Shown here: positions 16,201-23,643 of the stretch, one piece after another | Layout of the letters: each line of letters starts with the position of its first letter | Position numbering within the stretch: the first letter of the stretch is position 1 | Assembly (NCBI RefSeq): GCF_000527175.1 | Contig: NZ_AZUR01000001.1 | Span: 2,890,501 to 2,954,500, forward strand | From: Pseudogulbenkiania sp. MAI-1 | GTDB taxonomy: Bacteria > Pseudomonadota > Gammaproteobacteria > Burkholderiales > Chromobacteriaceae | DNA length: 64,000 bases | Direction of reading: 5' to 3' | Position numbers and translations under genes: made by a program | The notes under the pieces: generated by a model | What the model saw: the letters and a program-made list of their open reading frames with translations, nothing else | Told to the model about the DNA's origin: nothing | The model's database searches: none

Positions 16201-16276
16201 CGATGAGCTTTTGCCCATCGACGATGGCAACGCGCAGCTCTTCGGCTTGCGTTGCGTTAAACAGCATACGTTTCAT
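13265..16276 (-). CDS. rne: Ribonuclease E
   Basis: A 1003-residue endoribonuclease that starts most mRNA decay and matures rRNA and tRNA. The catalytic half has the S1 RNA-binding domain (about residues 35-120, GNIYKGVITRIEPSLEACFVDYG), the DNase I-like active site (IDHTEALVSVDVNSARATKG and GLIVIDFIDM carry the metal-binding Asp residues) and the Zn-link CPRCHG. After about residue 520 comes a disordered scaffold: an Arg/Gln/Glu-rich RNA-binding stretch (RSRQGDRRQGQGRRERDERR) and a long Ala/Glu/Val repeat tail (PVKEAVPAEAAAVAEVAKVE), where degradosome partners bind in the family. The start was placed at MKRMLFNATQ, the conserved N-terminus, 10 codons inside the longest frame. Confidence 0.95.
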   Translation of the reverse strand: MKRMLFNATQAEELRVAIVDGQKLIDLDIETVGKEQRKGNIYKGVITRIEPSLEACFVDYGTERHGFLPFKEVSRSYFQNYEGGRPRIQDVLREGMEVMVQVEKDERGNKGAALTTYISLAGRYLVLMPNNPRGGGVSRRIEGEERQELKDLLSQLEVPQGMSLIARTAGIGRTFEELQWDLNYLLQLWRAIESAAGAQSGPLLILQEGSLVIRAIRDYYHPDIGEILIDTEEIYEQARQFMAHVMPNTINRVKLYQDQVPLFSRFQIEHQIETAFSRSVQLPSGGAIVIDHTEALVSVDVNSARATKGADIEETALKTNLEAAEEIARQLRLRDLGGLIVIDFIDMEIQKNQREVENRLRDVLKHDRARVQMGKLSRFGLLELSRQRLQPSLGETSHEPCPRCHGIGFIRGTESSALHILRIIQEEAMKENTGAVHAQVPVDVATFLLNEKRAEIYSIEERLDVSVVLIPNIHLETPHYKIVRVRHDDMSELGDLPSYSRVEIQEEEGVANFGQAKPKIERQEAAVKGITPLQPAPEVATPAPVQPQPAIAAPVQAPGLIERLVGWFKSVLAPVEPAKPAPVEVKKEPVREQRSQRSRQGDRRQGQGRRERDERRQGGQQEDRRRPAVQAEGRPEAAQEAQARQERAPRRERGERAERGERREREPREPREARETPRPQPLVAEEKAAAPTPRQQEPRRRPTPQPSEVEQVKEPVEQANLEELKAAEVPAGAEEAGETAERGERRRRRGRRDRNRREGIEAQRSGALQEPTGAEGEAEAAPAPAVVVEAAVTEAVPQLAEAAQAAEPVAVAEVQVAEMAEPVKEAVPAEAAAVAEVAKVEPLKVEEAVVEAVEAVAEAVLPAVAEEPAQVVASAVVPAAEEVVVAEAAEPAIAAEAAPVAEAAVVAEEPVVAEAEPIKEAVAEPVKEVVAEMVAKAVETIVEAEPKALDLGGLVMVSTKPASELPPQPPIEPVVTGVRRREVAREEVESAAPVELVQVETRH

Positions 16277-16801
16277 GTATACGTTCCCTGCGCGGCACTC
16301 ACGCAAGGACGCAGCCAGTATTTGACGGCCCAGTGGCTAGAAATGGGCGCTTTCCGAAAGAAGTATTGGTGTAAAGAGCATGAAAAACGAATTTAACAAG
16401 CCGACTTCCTGATTTTCTCTCACACGAACGACACCCGCGGATGCATGGTCATACAGTGACGTACGGGCGGCATCCTTGGCATTGGCTTCATGGATGTCGC
16501 CGGCGGGGCGTTCGTGCCGGGTCAAACTTTGCTGCTGGATTCCCTGACGGGCTTTGCATCAGGGAATGGAATGCTCGTGAGTGCGTTATGCGACCAAATG
16601 CATTACCATCGCTACTTTTCGGTGAGCGACTTAACCTTTGGCTGCGGCCGGTTCATCCGGCGTCAGGTCAGGGGGACACCCTGCCGGCCGAACTCTTTCC
16701 CCGCAGCAGCGTCATCGGCACCAAGCCCATGACCCTTGCTTCCGGATTCGCCAACGCCGCGTGGCAAACTAACGCGGAGAGGCGCAAGAAGTATAAGCAA
16801 A
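16277..16801. promoter_or_regulatory. 525-base gene-free region between rne and rluC (rne leader and divergent promoters)
   Basis: No convincing gene lies here; the small open frames have no ribosome site and no family resemblance. One clear hairpin is visible (ATTCCCTGA at 16537-16545 and TCAGGGAAT at 16559-16567). The length fits a long rne 5' leader, which in E. coli mediates RNase E autoregulation, but the transcript start cannot be fixed from sequence alone. Confidence 0.5.
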
Positions 16802-17743
16802 ATGACTGATATTCGCAAAGACTCTGTAACCTTCTACACGGTGGGCGAGGCCGAGTCCGGCCAGCGCATCGACAATTTCCTGGTGCGCCTGCTCAAAGGC
16901 GTGCCCAAGAGCCATATCTACCGCATCCTGCGCTCCGGCGAGGTCCGCGTGAACAAGGGCCGCATCGACGCCGCCTACCGCTTGCAACCCGACGACCAGA
17001 TCCGCCTCCCCCCAGTGCGCGTGGCGGAGCGCCCCGAAAACGATGCCCCGGCAGGCACCTTTCCGGTCATCTACGAAGACAACGCCCTGCTCGTCATCAA
17101 CAAGCCGGCCGGCATCGCCGTGCACGGCGGCAGCGGCCTGTCGTTCGGCGTGATCGAACAGTTGCGCAAGGCCTACCCGGAATACCGCTTCCTGGAGCTG
17201 GTGCACCGCCTCGACCGGGAAACCTCCGGCCTGTTGATGCTGGCCAAGAAGCGCTCGGCTCTGCTCAAGCTGCACGACATGATGCGCTCGAGCACGCCGG
17301 ACAAACGCTACCTGGCGCTGGGGGTGGGGCGCTGGCAGGACGACAAGCACGTCAAGCTGCCGCTGTTCAAGTTCACCAACGCCGAGGGCGAGCGCCGCGT
17401 GCGCGTCGCCGACCACGGCCAGGACGCCCACACCATCTTCAAGGTCCAGGAACGCTTCGCCGACTTCACCCTGGTGGAAGCGCGCCTGAGAACCGGCCGC
17501 ACCCACCAGATCCGGGTACACATGGCCGCCAGCGGCCACCCCATCGCCGGCGACGACAAATACGGCGACGCCGCGCTCAACCGCGAGCTGGGCCGGCGCG
17601 GGCTGCGCCGCATGTTCCTGCACGCCGCCTCGCTCAGCCTGCCGCACCCGCTGACCGGCGAAAAACTCCACTTCCAGGCCCCGCTCCCGCCCGAGTTGGC
17701 CCACTTTCTCGACAGCCTGAGGCAGCATGAACAGAACGTTTGA
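16802..17743 (+). CDS. rluC: 23S rRNA pseudouridine synthase RluC
   Basis: A 313-residue RluA-family enzyme that isomerises uridines of 23S rRNA (positions 955, 2504 and 2580 in E. coli). An N-terminal S4 RNA-binding domain (SHIYRILRSGEVRVNKGRIDAAYRL) precedes the catalytic domain with the active-site Asp in HRLDRETSGLLMLAK and the RTGRTHQIRVHMA motif. The start at 16802 (MTDIRKDSVTFYTV) fits the family; the frame extends 22 codons upstream without support. Divergent from rne, a common arrangement, and overlapping the next gene by 17 bases. Confidence 0.93.
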   Translation: MTDIRKDSVTFYTVGEAESGQRIDNFLVRLLKGVPKSHIYRILRSGEVRVNKGRIDAAYRLQPDDQIRLPPVRVAERPENDAPAGTFPVIYEDNALLVINKPAGIAVHGGSGLSFGVIEQLRKAYPEYRFLELVHRLDRETSGLLMLAKKRSALLKLHDMMRSSTPDKRYLALGVGRWQDDKHVKLPLFKFTNAEGERRVRVADHGQDAHTIFKVQERFADFTLVEARLRTGRTHQIRVHMAASGHPIAGDDKYGDAALNRELGRRGLRRMFLHAASLSLPHPLTGEKLHFQAPLPPELAHFLDSLRQHEQNV

Positions 17744-18386
17744 TCTGATCGTCTTCGACTGGGACGGCACCCTGATGGACTCGACCGCCCACATCGCCGC
17801 TTCGATCCAGGCCGCCTGCGCCGAGCTCGGCCTCCCGGTGCCCGACCGCAGCGCCGCCAGTCACGTCATCGGCCTCGGCCTGGAAGACGCCTTGCGCCGC
17901 GTCAGTCCCACGCTGCCGGCGGAGCGCTATCCGGACATGGTCGACGCCTATCGCCGGCATTACCTGAGCGGGGACGCCACGATAGAATTGTTCGAAGACG
18001 TGGTCGACGGTTTGGCCGAACTGCAGCAGAGCGACCTGTTCCTCGCCGTCGCCACCGGCAAGAGCCGCAAGGGGCTCGACCGGGTGCTGGCCGCAACCGG
18101 GCTATCCGCCGTGTTCCATGCCACCCGCACCGCGGACGAATGCCACTCCAAGCCGCACCCGGCCATGCTGCTGGAACTGACCGACGAGCTCGGCGTCGCC
18201 CCCCGGCGCACCTTGATGGTGGGCGACACCACGCACGACCTGCTGATGGCCCAGAACGCCGGCACCCACAAGGTCGGCGTCAGTTACGGCGCCCACCCAG
18301 CCGACGCCCTGATGGAATGCCAGCCCCTGGCCCTGTTCGACGATTTCCGGAGCTTTCTGCAATGGCTGAGACCGCGGATCGGCTGA
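17727..18386 (+). CDS. HAD-superfamily phosphatase (phosphoglycolate phosphatase-like)
   Basis: A 219-residue HAD hydrolase. Motif I FDWDGTLMDST carries the nucleophile Asp, a VATGKSRKGLDRVL stretch holds motif II/III, and VGDTTHDLLMAQNAGT is motif IV with the metal-binding Asp residues. The cap is the small alpha-helical type of the Gph/PGP group. The substrate is not defined by sequence; Gph-like enzymes next to rluC are common in proteobacteria. It overlaps rluC by 17 bases and the Rieske gene by 25. Confidence 0.85.
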   Translation: MNRTFDLIVFDWDGTLMDSTAHIAASIQAACAELGLPVPDRSAASHVIGLGLEDALRRVSPTLPAERYPDMVDAYRRHYLSGDATIELFEDVVDGLAELQQSDLFLAVATGKSRKGLDRVLAATGLSAVFHATRTADECHSKPHPAMLLELTDELGVAPRRTLMVGDTTHDLLMAQNAGTHKVGVSYGAHPADALMECQPLALFDDFRSFLQWLRPRIG

Positions 18387-18751
18387 TCTGCGCGTCGGCC
18401 GAGCTGGTCAATAGCGGCAAGGCGGTGCGCTTCGGCATCACCGACGCCAACGGCCAGAGCCTCAGTGCGCTGGTCTTTCGCTACCAGGGCCGGGTTTTCG
18501 CGTACCATAATAGCTGTCGTCATATCCCCGTCGAACTGGACCTGACCGACGGCGAGGTCTTCGACCTGACCGGGCACTACCTGGTGTGCAGCATGCACGG
18601 CGCACTCTACCTGCCGGAGAACGGCCTGTGCGTCGGCGGCCCCTGCCGCGGCCAGCGACTGACGCCGGTGGCCGTCACGGAACGCGACGGCCAGGTGTAT
18701 TGCATAACCGCCACCGCATGCGGTGACATGGAGAGAAACGGTGAACGATAA
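18362..18751 (+). CDS. Rieske-type [2Fe-2S] ferredoxin-like protein
   Basis: A 129-residue soluble protein with one Rieske fold. The cluster ligands are C-R-H in NSCRHIPVELD and C-S-M-H in VCSMHGALYLPENGLC, followed by GGPCRGQRLTPVAV, a typical loop of small Rieske electron-transfer proteins. There is no signal or membrane segment. The ATG at 18362 lies inside the end of the phosphatase gene and the stop lies 11 bases inside the next gene, so all four genes from rluC to the S49 peptidase appear cotranscribed. The redox partner is unknown. Confidence 0.85.
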   Translation: MAETADRLICASAELVNSGKAVRFGITDANGQSLSALVFRYQGRVFAYHNSCRHIPVELDLTDGEVFDLTGHYLVCSMHGALYLPENGLCVGGPCRGQRLTPVAVTERDGQVYCITATACGDMERNGER

Positions 18752-19679
18752 CCCGCAATGGGAGCGCGAGCTGCTGGAAAAACTGGCGATGGCCTCGCTG
18801 GTCGAGCAGCGCCGCGCCCGCCAGTGGAAAATCTTCTTCCGGCTGGCCTGGCTCATCATCATCGCCGCCGTCGTCTTCGGCCTGTTCTTCGCCAAGGACG
18901 ATACGGCGGGCGAGCGGCTGATCGGCGACGGGCACACCGCCACGCTGCAGCTCAAGGGCATCATCGACAGCGACAACGATACCGCCGAAAAGCTGATCGC
19001 CGGCCTGAACGACGCCTATGACGACAAGAACACCCGCGGCATCATCATCCAGGCCAACAGCCCCGGCGGCAGCCCAGTGCTGTCGGGCATGGTCTACGAC
19101 GAGATCCGCCGCCAGAAGAAACTGCACCCGTCCATCCCGCTCTACGTCGTGGTCGAGGAAGTGTGCGCATCTGGCTGCTATTACATCGCCGCCGCCGCGG
19201 ACAAGATCTTCGTCGACAAGGCCAGCATCATCGGCTCGATCGGCGTGCTGTCGGACGGCTTCGGCTTCACCGGCGTGATGGAAAAGCTGGGTGTCGAGCG
19301 CCGCCTGCGCACCTCCGGCGAAAACAAGGCGATGGGCGACCCGTTCTCACCGCTCAACCCCAAGCAGGAAGCCATCCGCCAGCAACTCTTGGACGACATC
19401 CACCAGCAATTCATCTCGGCGGTGAAAACCGGCCGGGGCAAGCGCCTGCACAACGACCCAGAGCTGTTCAGCGGCCTGATCTGGCTGGGCACCAAGAGCA
19501 TCCCGCTGGGGCTGGCCGACGGCTACGGCACGGTACGCACGGTCGCCCGCGATGTCATCAAATCGGAAAGAACCGTCGACTTCACGCCCGAGGACACCTT
19601 CCCCAGCCGTTTCGCGCGCCGCCTTGGCGTCGAGTTCAGCAGCGGGCTCAAGAGCCTGTTCGACCCCCGCCTTTTCTGA
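18741..19679 (+). CDS. sppA: S49-family signal peptide peptidase (SppA-like)
   Basis: A 312-residue membrane-anchored serine protease with one N-terminal helix (FRLAWLIIIAAVVFGLFF, about residues 35-52). The active-site Ser is in CASGCYYIAAAADKIFVDKASIIGSIGVL and the general-base Lys is in SGENKAMGDPFSP, giving the Ser-Lys dyad of SppA. In the family it degrades cleaved signal peptides in the inner membrane. The GTG start at 18741 was chosen for the GGAGAG site just upstream; a GTG 6 codons earlier is possible. This is the short single-domain form, unlike the 67-kDa E. coli protein. Confidence 0.9.
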   Translation: MNDNPQWERELLEKLAMASLVEQRRARQWKIFFRLAWLIIIAAVVFGLFFAKDDTAGERLIGDGHTATLQLKGIIDSDNDTAEKLIAGLNDAYDDKNTRGIIIQANSPGGSPVLSGMVYDEIRRQKKLHPSIPLYVVVEEVCASGCYYIAAAADKIFVDKASIIGSIGVLSDGFGFTGVMEKLGVERRLRTSGENKAMGDPFSPLNPKQEAIRQQLLDDIHQQFISAVKTGRGKRLHNDPELFSGLIWLGTKSIPLGLADGYGTVRTVARDVIKSERTVDFTPEDTFPSRFARRLGVEFSSGLKSLFDPRLF

Positions 19680-19699
19680 TCAGCGAGTAGACAGACACG

Positions 19700-20509
19700 A
19701 TGGCACGCCGACGACGCAGCGAAGACGAACACGAAAACCATGAACGCTGGCTGGTTTCCTACGCCGACTTCATCACCCTGCTGTTCGCCTTCTTCGTGGT
19801 GATGTACGCCATCTCCTCGGTCAACGAAGGGAAGTACCGGGTGCTGTCCAGCGCCATCGTCGATGCCTTCCGCACCGGCACGGCGATCAGCCTGCAGACC
19901 ACACCCCCCACCGGCGGTGCCAACACCATGATCGAGGTGGCGCAGAGCAAGCCGATCGCCAAGGCGGTCAAGGGCGAGCTGCAAGCCAAGGAGCAAAGCA
20001 AGCTCGGCAGCCTGGCCAACGATCTGCAGAAGGTCATGGAACCGCTGGTCAAGGGTGGCCAAGTCAAGATTTCGCAGAGCCCCAAGGGCGTGACCATCGA
20101 GATTCGCGACAGCGCCCTGTTCCCCGTCGCCCAGGCGCAACCCTCGCCCCAGTCGCTGCAGGTGCTGTCGCAGATGGCGAAAGTGCTGTCCCAGGTCGAC
20201 AACCCGATCAGCGTGGAAGGTTTCACCGACAACACCCCGATCCGCAACACCTTCTTCCCGTCCAACTGGGAACTGTCGGCGGCGCGGGCAGGCAGTGTGG
20301 TCCGGCTGTTCGTCGAGAACGGCATCGCCCCGGAACGCCTGGTGGCGGTCGGTCGCGCCGAAAACCTTCCCGTCGCCGACAACGCCAGCGAGGACGGGCG
20401 CGCCCGCAACCGCCGGGTATCGATCACGGTACGCGCGGTCACGGCAGAAGACAGCGCGCCATTGGCGGTGGAATCGCTCGACAAGGCTGCCACGCCGCCC
20501 CCTCCTTGA
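19700..20509 (+). CDS. motD: MotD/MotB-family flagellar stator protein, orphan
   Basis: A 269-residue stator B-subunit. After a basic N-terminus comes one membrane helix with the proton-carrying Asp in SYADFITLLFAFFVVMYAISSVN, then a periplasmic linker and an OmpA-like peptidoglycan-binding domain (VEGFTDNTPI, NWELSAARAGSVVRLFVENGI, GRARNRRVSITV). The sequence resembles MotD of Pseudomonas-type systems more than MotB. Its usual partner motC is not adjacent: the gene stands between sppA and pyrD, with only a weak ribosome site. It may pair with a stator A-subunit encoded elsewhere. Confidence 0.85.
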   Translation: MARRRRSEDEHENHERWLVSYADFITLLFAFFVVMYAISSVNEGKYRVLSSAIVDAFRTGTAISLQTTPPTGGANTMIEVAQSKPIAKAVKGELQAKEQSKLGSLANDLQKVMEPLVKGGQVKISQSPKGVTIEIRDSALFPVAQAQPSPQSLQVLSQMAKVLSQVDNPISVEGFTDNTPIRNTFFPSNWELSAARAGSVVRLFVENGIAPERLVAVGRAENLPVADNASEDGRARNRRVSITVRAVTAEDSAPLAVESLDKAATPPPP

Positions 20510-20641
20510 GCCACACGACGATTTGCGCGAGAGCCGCCCATGAGCATCCAGCTCCACGCCCCCCCCGGCAAATCGCATAAGGCTTCGGCCAAACTCGCCC
20601 GCCCGGTTATAATCCGGACATTTTTCTACCCGGAGACCCGC

Positions 20642-21664
20642 ATGCTCTACTCGCTTCTGCGCCCTCTTCTGTTCAAGCTAGACGCAGAAACCGCCCACGA
20701 AACCACCCTGAAGCTGCTCGACAAGGCGCACCAGCTCCATCTCGACAGCATTCTGGGACAGAGCACCGTTCGGCTGCCGGTACAGGCCATGGGGCTGACC
20801 TTCCCCAACCCGGTGGGACTGGCGGCGGGTCTCGACAAGAACGGGGAACACATCGACGCCCTGGCCGGGCTGGGCTTCGGCTTCCTGGAAATCGGCACCG
20901 TCACCCCCCGCCCGCAGGCCGGCAACCCCAAGCCGCGGCTGTTCCGCGTGCCGGAATACCAGGGCATCATCAATCGCATGGGGTTCAACAACCTGGGCGT
21001 CGATGCGCTGCTCGAGAACGTGCGCAACTGCCGCTTCAAGGGCATTCTCGGCATCAATATCGGCAAGAACGCCACCACGCCGATCGAAGCCGCGGTCGAC
21101 GACTATCTTGCCTGCCTCGACAAGGTCTACGCCTACTCCAGCTACATCACCGTCAACATCTCCTCGCCCAACACCAAGAACCTGCGCCAACTGCAGCAGG
21201 CGGACGAGTTGTCGGCCCTGCTCGCAAGCCTCAAGCTGCGCCAGCAGGAACTGGCCGACAAGCATGGCCGCTACGTGCCGCTGGCGGTGAAGATCGCCCC
21301 GGACCTGGACGACGAGCAGATCGCGGCCATCGCCCGCCTGCTCACCGAGCACAAGATCGACGGTGTCATCGCCACCAATACCACGCTGTCGCGCAGCGAG
21401 ATCGCCGGCCACCCGCTGGCCGGCGAAGCGGGCGGCCTCTCCGGCGCCCCCGTGCGCGAGCGCTCCACCCTGCTGATCCGCAAGCTGGCCAAGGAACTCG
21501 ACGGCGCCCTGCCTATCATAGGAGTGGGAGGCATCGACTCCGGTGAGGACGCCGCCGAAAAGATGGACGCCGGCGCGACGCTGGTGCAGCTCTACAGCGG
21601 ACTGATCTATCGCGGCCCGGGCCTGGTCGGCGAGGTGCTGCAGGCATTGAAAAACCGAAGCTGA
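20642..21664 (+). CDS. pyrD: Dihydroorotate dehydrogenase (quinone), class 2
   Basis: A 340-residue FMN enzyme at the inner membrane that oxidises dihydroorotate to orotate with quinone, the fourth step of pyrimidine synthesis. The N-terminal class-2 helix (YSLLRPLLFKLDAETAHETTLKLLD) is present. Core motifs include GLAAGLDKNGEHIDALAGLGFGFLEIGTVTP, NRMGFNN, the catalytic Ser region VNISSPNTKNLR, and the FMN-binding end IGVGGIDSGEDAAEKMDAGATLVQLYSG. A TATAAT hexamer at 20608-20613 lies 34 bases before the ATG with no good -35, so the promoter is only suggested. The start at 20642 is the conserved MLYSLLRP. Confidence 0.95.
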   Translation: MLYSLLRPLLFKLDAETAHETTLKLLDKAHQLHLDSILGQSTVRLPVQAMGLTFPNPVGLAAGLDKNGEHIDALAGLGFGFLEIGTVTPRPQAGNPKPRLFRVPEYQGIINRMGFNNLGVDALLENVRNCRFKGILGINIGKNATTPIEAAVDDYLACLDKVYAYSSYITVNISSPNTKNLRQLQQADELSALLASLKLRQQELADKHGRYVPLAVKIAPDLDDEQIAAIARLLTEHKIDGVIATNTTLSRSEIAGHPLAGEAGGLSGAPVRERSTLLIRKLAKELDGALPIIGVGGIDSGEDAAEKMDAGATLVQLYSGLIYRGPGLVGEVLQALKNRS

Positions 21665-21696
21665 CCCGACACTGGCGCTTTAGCCATAGGAAGGAA

Positions 21697-22170
21697 ATGA
21701 ACATGCTGAAAACCGTTCTGCGGACTCTCGTCGTCGGTGCCGCCATCACCGGCACACTGGCCGGCTGCGCCACTTCGGATTCAGCCGCCGTCTACTCCAA
21801 GGGCCAGATGCGCCAGGCGCAGAGCGTGGAATTCGGCACAGTGGTTTCGGTTCGGAACGTTCTGATGGAAGGCGACAACAACGAGCTGCTCACCCTCGGT
21901 GGCGCCGCGCTGGGTGGCATAGCCGGCAGCACCATCGGTCACGGTCGTGGCGCCGCGGCGGGTACCATTGCCGGCGCACTTGCCGGCGGCTTCGGCACCC
22001 AGGCCGCCCAGCGCAGCCTCGGCACCAAGAATGCACTGGAAATCACCGTCAAGCTCGACCGCTCCGGCCGCATGCTGTCCATCGTGCAAGAAGCGGACAT
22101 CCCCTTTGCGGTGGGTCAGCGCGTACGCGTCCTTACCGGTGCGGGCTACGACCGCGTCGCGCCGATGTAA
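21697..22170 (+). CDS. slyB: SlyB-like outer-membrane lipoprotein (glycine-zipper)
   Basis: A 157-residue lipoprotein: the signal peptide ends in the lipobox LAGC, so the mature protein would be lipid-anchored. The centre is a glycine-zipper double helix (LGGAALGGIAGSTIGHGRGAAAGTIAGALAGGFG) followed by a small beta domain (NALEITVKLDRSGRMLSIVQE, VGQRVRVLTG). This matches the SlyB/Pcp family of outer-membrane stability proteins. Either ATG 21697 or 21703 could be the start, since AGGA sites serve both. The gene ends at a strong palindromic terminator. Confidence 0.88.
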   Translation: MNMLKTVLRTLVVGAAITGTLAGCATSDSAAVYSKGQMRQAQSVEFGTVVSVRNVLMEGDNNELLTLGGAALGGIAGSTIGHGRGAAAGTIAGALAGGFGTQAAQRSLGTKNALEITVKLDRSGRMLSIVQEADIPFAVGQRVRVLTGAGYDRVAPM

Positions 22171-22194
22171 GCACTCGTAGCAAGGTTGCAAGAC

Positions 22195-22227
22195 CATGAG
22201 AAAGGGCCCTTCGGGCCCTTTCTCATG
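22195..22227. terminator. Bidirectional terminator shared by slyB and bpt
   Basis: A perfect 15-bp inverted repeat (CATGAGAAAGGGCCC / GGGCCCTTTCTCATG, loop TTC). The A and T tracts at its sides could serve both strands. The bpt stop codon (22223-22225) lies inside the right arm. Confidence 0.85.
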
Positions 22228-22948
22228 AGTCGAACGCCATCCATCGCCCGTCCTGCAGCTTCTCCAGGGGACGGTAAGCCGACTTGTACTCCATCTTCCG
22301 GCACCCCTCGATCCAGTAACCCAGATAGAGATAGGTCAGACCCAGCCGACGGGCCAACTGCACCTGCCACAGCACATTGTAGACGCCGTAGCTGGCCTGG
22401 GCCTCATCCGGGTCGTAGAAGGTATAGACCGCCGACAGACCATCGCTCAATCGGTCGATCAGGCTGACCATCTTCAACACGCCATCCTGGCGGAACTCGG
22501 CCAGGAAGCTGTCCACGTTACTCTTGAGGATGAATTCGGTGTACTGGCCGGAATCGTCCTCCGACATGCCGCCACCGGCATGCCGGGCCACCTGGTAGCG
22601 CCGGTACAAGGCGTAATGCTCCTCGCTGTACCCCAGCGGCAGCAGCTCCACCGTCAGGCTACCGTGCCGTTTCCAGGCGCGGCGCTGGGCCCGGTTGGGC
22701 GAGAAGGCCGCCACTGGGATACGCACCGGCTGACAGGCCTTGCAGCCATCGCAGTAGGGGCGGTAAGTGTAAGGGCCGCTACGGCGGAACCCCAGCCGCA
22801 CCAGCTGACTGTATATCGCGCTGTCGATGGCTTCCGCCGGGATCGCCACTTGGGAGCGGGCCTGCAGGTCCGGGATGTAGCTGCACGGATACGGTGCCGT
22901 GGCATAGAAATGAATGGCCATCAACGGGCCGGCATCACGATGACTCAT
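22223..22948 (-). CDS. bpt: Bpt/Ate-type aminoacyl-tRNA-protein transferase
   Basis: A 241-residue enzyme of the bacterial N-degron pathway. In the family it transfers leucine from Leu-tRNA to proteins with N-terminal Asp or Glu (Bpt), marking them for ClpS/ClpAP. The N-terminal cysteine cluster is present (PYPCSYIPD and PYCDGCKACQPVRIP), and the C-terminal catalytic half includes SDGLSAVYTFYDPDEAQASYGVYNVLWQ and YLYLGYWIEGCRKMEYKSAYRPLE. The start at 22946-22948 overlaps aat by 14 bases. Leucyl rather than arginyl specificity is inferred from bacterial homologues. Confidence 0.9.
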   Translation of the reverse strand: MSHRDAGPLMAIHFYATAPYPCSYIPDLQARSQVAIPAEAIDSAIYSQLVRLGFRRSGPYTYRPYCDGCKACQPVRIPVAAFSPNRAQRRAWKRHGSLTVELLPLGYSEEHYALYRRYQVARHAGGGMSEDDSGQYTEFILKSNVDSFLAEFRQDGVLKMVSLIDRLSDGLSAVYTFYDPDEAQASYGVYNVLWQVQLARRLGLTYLYLGYWIEGCRKMEYKSAYRPLEKLQDGRWMAFDS

Positions 22949-23636
22949 TGCTGTACCTGTATGACCACATCCCTTCGGGCGAAGAAAGCGCAACCTGCTC
23001 TTTCAGCGTAGCAAGAAACTGCTCTCGCGGTATACACCGGGCGCCCAGGCTGGCCAGGTGCGGCGTGTACATCTGGCAGTCGATCATGGCAAAGCCACAG
23101 GCCTGCAGGTGCCAGGCCATGTGAACGAAGGCCAGCTTGGAGGCATTGCTGACACGGGAGAACATCGACTCGCCATAGAACATGCGCCCCAGCGCCACGC
23201 CGTACAAACCGCCGACCAGCACCCCCTGCTCCCAGGTCTCGAAGGAATGGGCCAACCCCAGCTCGTGCAGGCGGCAGTAGGCATCCACCATGCCGGGGCC
23301 GATCCAGGTCCCCGGCTGACCGTCGCGTGGCGCCGCGCAGGCGGTCATGACCTCGCGGAAGGCGGTATCGACACGGATTTCGTAAGGGTGATTGCGCAGG
23401 GTCTTGGCCAGCGAGCGCGTGACGCGCAATTCGACCGGGAACAGCACCATGCGCTCGGAGGGCGACCACCAGAGAATCGGCTCCCCCGGCGAAAACCAAG
23501 GGAAAATCCCCTGGCTGTAGGCCAGGACCAGCCGCGGCGGAGAGAGGTCCCCGCCGGCGGCCAGCAAACCGTCCGGCTCGAGCAGCGCGCTCTCGGCGCG
23601 TGGAAAAACCAGCTCGCGGCTGAGCCAGGGAACCAT
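22935..23636 (-). CDS. aat: Leucyl/phenylalanyl-tRNA-protein transferase
   Basis: A 233-residue enzyme that adds Leu or Phe to proteins with N-terminal Lys or Arg, the other branch of the N-degron pathway. Family signatures are LLAAGGDLSPPRLVLAYSQGIFPWF, WWSPSERMVLFP, TWIGPGMVDAYCRLHELGLAHSFETW, GGLYGVALGRMFYGESMF and AFVHMAWHLQACGFAMIDCQ. It begins 7 bases after the fur stop and overlaps bpt, so fur, aat and bpt are probably one transcript. Confidence 0.95.
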   Translation of the reverse strand: MVPWLSRELVFPRAESALLEPDGLLAAGGDLSPPRLVLAYSQGIFPWFSPGEPILWWSPSERMVLFPVELRVTRSLAKTLRNHPYEIRVDTAFREVMTACAAPRDGQPGTWIGPGMVDAYCRLHELGLAHSFETWEQGVLVGGLYGVALGRMFYGESMFSRVSNASKLAFVHMAWHLQACGFAMIDCQMYTPHLASLGARCIPREQFLATLKEQVALSSPEGMWSYRYSNESS

Positions 23637-23643
23637 GGATCAA

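Noticed and set aside
13268..16396. 1042-codon open frame on the plus strand over rne
   Set aside because: It is the antisense shadow of the GC-rich rne gene: His/Leu/Arg-rich, no family motif, no ribosome site. The minus-strand frame carries all RNase E motifs.
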